Shown one piece after another: positions 49,601 to 55,600 of a stretch of 64,000 bases of DNA. Numbering within the stretch: position 1 is the stretch's first letter; each line of letters starts with the position of its first letter. The notes under the pieces were generated by a model. The model saw only the letters and a list, made by a program, of their open reading frames with translations. It was not told the DNA's origin and did no database searches. Made by a program: the position numbers and the translations under genes. The DNA comes from Incurvaria masculella (Eukaryota > Arthropoda > Insecta > Lepidoptera > Incurvariidae), in assembly GCA_946894095.1 (NCBI GenBank), contig OX335641.1, forward strand, positions 762,501 to 826,500, in the 5' to 3' direction.

Positions 49601-52600
49601 CGGTGTTCCTCGCGGTCTGCACGTCGCTCGCCATGCCGGAGACGCGGGAGTGCGTTGTACACGGCGCCACTAATAACTCCTCTCACCGACAGGTGGTGCT
49701 GGTGCGGGGAAATTTCGTCTCGAACCTGCCGCTCTGCAGCCGCAACGAGCCGGTGTTCCTGGCGGCCTGCACGCCGCTCTACGTGCCGGAGACACGAGAG
49801 AGCGTTTTACACGGCGCCACTAATAACTCCTCTCACCGACAGGTGGTGCTGATGCGGGGCCACTTCGTCTCGTACCTGCCGCTCTGCTGCCGCAACAAGC
49901 CGGTGTTCCTCGCGGTCTGCACGTCGCTCGCCATGCCGGAGACGCGGGAGTGCGTTGTACACGGCGCCACTAATAACTCCTCTCACCGACAGGTGGTGCT
50001 GGTGCGGGGCCATTTCGTCTCGAACCTGCCGCTCTGCAGCCGCAACGAGCCGGTGTTCCTGGCGGCCTGCACGCCGCTCTACGTGCCGGAGACACGAGAG
50101 AGCGTTTTACACGGCGCCACTTATAACTCCTCTCACCAACAGGTGGTGCTGGTGCGGGGCCACTTTGTCTCGTACCTGCCACTCTGCAGCCGCAATGAGC
50201 CGGTGTTCCTAGCGACCTGCACGCCGCTCGTCATTCCGGAGACGCGGGAGTGCGTTATACACGGCGCCTCTAATAACTCCTCTCACCGACAGGTGGTGCT
50301 GGTGTGGGGCCACTTCGTCTCGTACCTGCCGCTCCGCAGCCGCAACGAGCCGGTGTTCCTGGCGGCCTGCACGCCGCTCGCCATTCCGGAGGCGCGGGAG
50401 TGCGTTGTACACGGCGCCACTAATAACTCCTCTCACCGACAGGTGGTGCTGGTGTGGGGCCACTTCGTCTCGTACCTGCCGCTCCGCAGCCGCAACGAGC
50501 CGGTGTTCCTGGCGGCCTGCACGCCGCTCGCCATTCCGGAGGCGCGGGAGTGCGTTGTACACGGCGCCACTAATAACTCCTCTCACCGACAGGTGGTGCT
50601 AGTGCGGGGCCACTTCGTCTCGTACCTGCCGCTCTGCAGCCGCAACGAGCCGGTGTTCCTGGCGGCCTGCACGCCGCTCGCCATTCCGGAGGCGCGGGAG
50701 TGCGTTGTACACGGCGCCACTAATAACTCCTCTCACCGACAGGTGGTGCTGGTGCGGGGCCACTTCGTCTCGTACCTGCCGCTCTGCAGCCGCAACGAGC
50801 CGGTGTTCCTGGCGGCCTGCACGCCGCTCGCCATTCCGGAGGCGCGGGAGTGCGTTGTACACGGCGCCACTAATAACTCCTCTCACCGACAGGTGGTGCT
50901 GGTGCGGGGCCACTTCGTCTCGTACCTGCCGCTCTGCAGCCGCAACGAGCCGGTGTTCCTGGCGGCCTGCACGCCGCTCGCCATTCCGGAGGCGCGGGAG
51001 TGCGTTGTACACGGCGCCACTAATAACTCCTCTCACCGACAGGTGGTGCTGGTGCGGGGCCACTTCGTCTCGTACCTGCCGCTCTGCAGCCGCAACGAGC
51101 CGGTGTTCCTGGCGGCCTGCACGCCGCTCGCCATGCCGGAGACGAGGGAGTGCGTTGTACACGGAGCAACTAACGTCTTTACAACAATACATTCAATGGA
51201 TATGAAGATCTTGCATATCGATGCAAAGTAAGTGCTTCATTCTGTTTTTTTTTCCTATTTGAGCATATCGTCCCCGTATTGGGAAAAGTCACTAATTGCA
51301 AAATATTAGTTCCGAGATAATCGAGATTAAAGATTTTTTCAACTTTGAAAAATCGCAACTCTTATCCCTACAAAGATATCTGTATAGTTATATTTTTTAA
51401 AAATTGGTTGTAATCATGAAATGGTAAAACAGAATTCAAATCCAATCTTAAATATTGGTTTCCTTAAAGAAAAAAAAACTTTACCAATTTGGTGATTTTT
51501 CATAAACTGAAATTTGTAGACTTTTGTAATTAGTGACTTTACCTAAGGAGTAAGTGAGTTTTCCTGCATTTGTTAATACTATTTAATTATTTTTTTCAGC
51601 GTTTTGGTTAATTTGGCCAATCACATAAAATATATTTACACTTAGTTATTTATTAAATTATCAAATTTTATCATTTCAATTTAGGTAAATTAATGAAATG
51701 AGATCTTATTTTTTATTTTTCTAATTTTTATTATGAAAAAGTAATCACACAATGCGAAACAAACAAACAGTTAAGTACCTACAAAGTAAAAACATGCGGA
51801 GAAATTAAGAAAACGGGGATATTAAGATTTATTTTTTGAATTATTTAACTTCAATGTGCCATTTTTTGGGTACAAAATACAAGAATCCGGCTATTCGGTA
51901 TTCAGCCCTTTGACTATCAGCAGCTATGACTATGAATAGTCAGAAGACTCCTTATTTTCTTCGTTTTCATAAATACTATCTGGTTCTGGCAGCCTATCGA
52001 CTACTTCTGTATTATCGGGTAGAGCATTGTACCAAGGATGTAATTCGCTAGGAATTACGCTCTTCTTGCACAAATCAATCAAGTCTCTTTCTTTTGCCTT
52101 TGATATTGGCAAAATATGTTTGTACGCTTTTGGAATAGGTATATCGAAACATGAGTCTTCCAATCTATCTTCTACATGGCGTGGGATGTCACGTTTTTCC
52201 CCCGTCTTGCGCGTGTCTCCACTGATGTTCCTTTAATTATGAACTTTATTGGTTGCAATTGCCGTGTATTTAAATCAATATAGGGGCCGCTGTGGTCGTA
52301 CCGGAATTTGATAATTCCTGGATAATTCTTTTCGAAATGAAGGCATTTAATTTTTACCCATTTTACGCTGTTCCCATTTTCATCAGTACATCGGTTCTGT
52401 ATTATTCTTTCGTTTAGAGTTTTCACGTCCAGCATGTCTTCATATTTCAATTTTACTACTTCATATTGTTCGGCATTTGTTCGGTGTCTTTTTGTGTCTT
52501 TCTTCATAATATTTTTTCAGTCTATCATTGAAAATACCTGAATATACCGTTTTTCTGTTTCTATCGCGCTATGCATACTGTCCACTTCCATATACGAGTG

Positions 52601-55600
52601 CCCACTTTCTAAATATTTTGTTCGATCACTTCCAAGTCAGTATTTTGAACAATATGTAGAAAAAAAGCAGCTATGTACTGATTTCTGTTTTGCCCTGAGC
52701 AAGTATCTGAAAATAACTACACTTCTTTTACCTCTTTCGATAATTGACAGATTTACCAGTAAATCCCTGTAGCAATTTCCACACCTCCACGTTTTCCGTT
52801 AAGGCTGTTCCGACCCATTTAATGTTTTTTGCACACATAACGCAAAAAGTATTGCACTTTAAGCCACGAATTCATAATAAAAGTTTAATATAGTCATATT
52901 ACTTCCAGCGAAAACAATTTCAAAATTTCAGGATTATTGGTTTTGTTACAATTTATTTAAATACGATTTTTATTTAACAGCGCCATCTAACGGTGTAAAA
53001 CTTCTAATCGGCAATTACAACGTAACCATTAAACCTGAAATTGTGAATATGTTTTCGCTGCAACTACTATGGCTATATTTAATATTTTTGACGAATTCGT
53101 GCCTTAAAGTGCAATACTTTTTGCGTTCTGTGTAAAAAAACATTGTATGGGAACATCCTTAAGCTCGTTCCATGTAAGGCAAAAGGCATTGTTGGGCTCT
53201 TTCGCTTCATACATCGTCAAATTATGAACGTTAATTTTACTGGAATAGTAAAGTGGACCGATGTCACCACTGGGAATTTGTAGGACACTTTGCAAATCCA
53301 GTGTCACAGACACAAACGCAGAGTCTTCTTACATTTAATTTTGTCTGCTTCTTTAGCAGACTTTTCAGTGACCTTTCTAGCCATATGTTCTTCGTACTCT
53401 TCTTTTAAGGATTCAGGTTTACCGAAATTGTCATATCGATTGCAAGTTGGACATTGGTCTTTCTTTGAATGGAAAAAAGATAGATAGACTGCCATGGAAA
53501 CAGGTTCATGGCCTTCTATAGTCGAACCTTTTCTAAGACTTTCTCTGATAGCAAAAATTTTATAATCTTCATACATTTTCGAAATGGTTAGATGGATGAG
53601 AGTCTTGGTTTTCTTCCTACAATAGTGAGATTCCATTGTAGGAAAATTGGTGATTTGATCTTTGACAAATTTAATGTCTACTGGAGATGTCTTGTTCACA
53701 GGATCATTAGAGCCACGAACATATTTTCCTCCGAAGCTTCCATATTCATTTTTGCCTGCCAAGGCCTTGTCAATGGGCCCATTTGATATGCATAGAGTTT
53801 TCTTAAATAATCTTTACACACCCGAATGTTATTTGAATTTTTTACAAAATAATATTTTAGCAAACTTGTAGCAATGTAAGGTTTCTTTATCACATCACAC
53901 GATGCTAACTGGCCGACTCACACTCACTGACTGCGCTGCTGACTGATGCGATTTGATGAGTTGTGGAGCGAAAGACTCTGGAGAAATACCTAACTTCATT
54001 TAGGAACTTTGCGCGCTAAGTTTAATTTTGAGAAAACGAACTAAAAGCCTTTGAATGTGAATGAAATCATTTTAGTATTCTAGGAGAAATAACTAAACGC
54101 ATCTATTGCCTTCGGATGCAAGGTTTCACTATGGGAAAAGTAACTATTAGCCATTGAATGTTTATGAAAACATTTTAGACTTCTAGGATAAATAGCTAAA
54201 CGCATTTAGTGAATTCGGATACAAGATTTCCTTATGGGAAAATTAACTAAATGCACTTAATGATTTTTGTTGGTAAAATATTTTTTCAATATTTAATTTG
54301 AAAAAGATATTAATTGTCATTATCGATTTTTCCACAAAATTTTCGTAACTTTTTTTTTATGGAAGATTAGCTAAATGATATTAGTGACTTTCGTTTGGTT
54401 AGTTAGAATAACATAAATATAAGGACAAGTCCTTAATGGAATTATTTATTTTTCCATGCATACATCGGTTAAATTTGTTTACTTAACGATTTTTTCACTT
54501 CGAATAACTGGAAAACCGTTGGGAAATCTCATTTTCTGGGTATGCAGAAAAATAAAGTAAAAAATAAAAAATAGGTTGGTGTTAATAACTCAATTTCGCT
54601 AAAAATGTTAGTTGGTGACTTTTCCCAATACGGGGACGATATGTTTTATGAAATTAAAAAAAAAATCCTAACAGGCATAAAAATGTTTAATTGATTTCAG
54701 TGCGGAATGGTACCTAGGATGGAATAAAACTGAGCTCACAGATGTGTCGTGGTACCAGCTCCTACACTGGGAAAGTTTAAGGGAAGCACAAAATAAACAC
54801 AGACTAAGTAAGTACAATTTTGCTTGTGTTTTCTAAAATGATGAACATTTATTATGATTTACGCATCACGAACGATCCCCGTATTCGTAGGATAAAAAGA
54901 ACAAGTTGGTTAAAAGAAAACTTAGCAATACTTAAAATTTTACGCTTTTAAATTACATCTTCAAAATTTACATCGATAAGGTTAGTTCAGGTTGATTAGG
55001 TTGCTTAGATTGGATGAAGTTAGTTTAAGTTAGGAAAGATTAGGGAAACCTATTTATAAAATGCATTTTATACAATTACAAATCCCCTCCGATCCTTGAA
55101 TAAAAACGTGATTTCTGTTGCATATAGTATATTTTATTATTAAGCAGTTCGATGGAATTTTGTAACTGTTCACCAAAGGTCATGGACATAGGTATAATAA
55201 CAACGGTCATGGATAGTATTTATGGATATGATGCATACATAATTTACCGATGACGTAAAGTGGTTACCGGTCGGAAAACCGACTAAAGAACGATGCAGAT
55301 TTCAATTTAAAATTATATCAATTTTAAAATGCTGTCTTTATTATATTTGAAGATATATTTAACATTTCTTAAATCCATCAATATTGTATACCCTGAATAC
55401 ATTGTTAGAAAGTCTATTAACTGTGCCTATAAACCTTTTCTTTTCCAAATCTTGAATGGCGATGGATTCTATTTTTCCCACAAATATTCCAATGAAACAA
55501 TATGCTTTGCAGTAACTCAATCAGAGCAGGACAAGTGCTGTATCCTCCTGGCGAGACTTCAGCGGCGTTCGGGCCAGTTCCTGTGGGTGCACGTCGTCCT

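Larger units (their letters stand above)
51264..54643 (-). mobile_element. 3.4-kb DNA transposon filling dys intron 6
   Basis: The two ends are inverted: CATATCGTCCCCGTATTGGG at the left, and its complement ending at 54,643, with the match continuing through AAAAGTCACTAA for about 30 bp. If the terminal CG is the first base pair, ATAT flanks both sides as a possible 4-bp target duplication. It carries a degenerate transposase on the minus strand and internal GGGAAAAKTAACTA words resembling the ends. It begins 37 bp after the exon 6 donor and ends 57 bp before the exon 7 acceptor. Confidence 0.85.

Noticed and set aside
49393..51042. CRISPR-like regular array
   Set aside because: The units are contiguous 150-bp copies of a coding exon with no spacers, in a eukaryotic gene.
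49315..51192. Long minus-strand and +2-frame open reading frames across the exon array
   Set aside because: They are shadows of a GC-rich 150-bp repeat whose length is a multiple of three. They show no domain and no splice logic, whereas the + frame gives the PAS-A end.
55329..55512. Upstream part of the 112-codon frame as coding
   Set aside because: Exon 8 begins at 55,513 by splice site and phase. The preceding residues are intronic.
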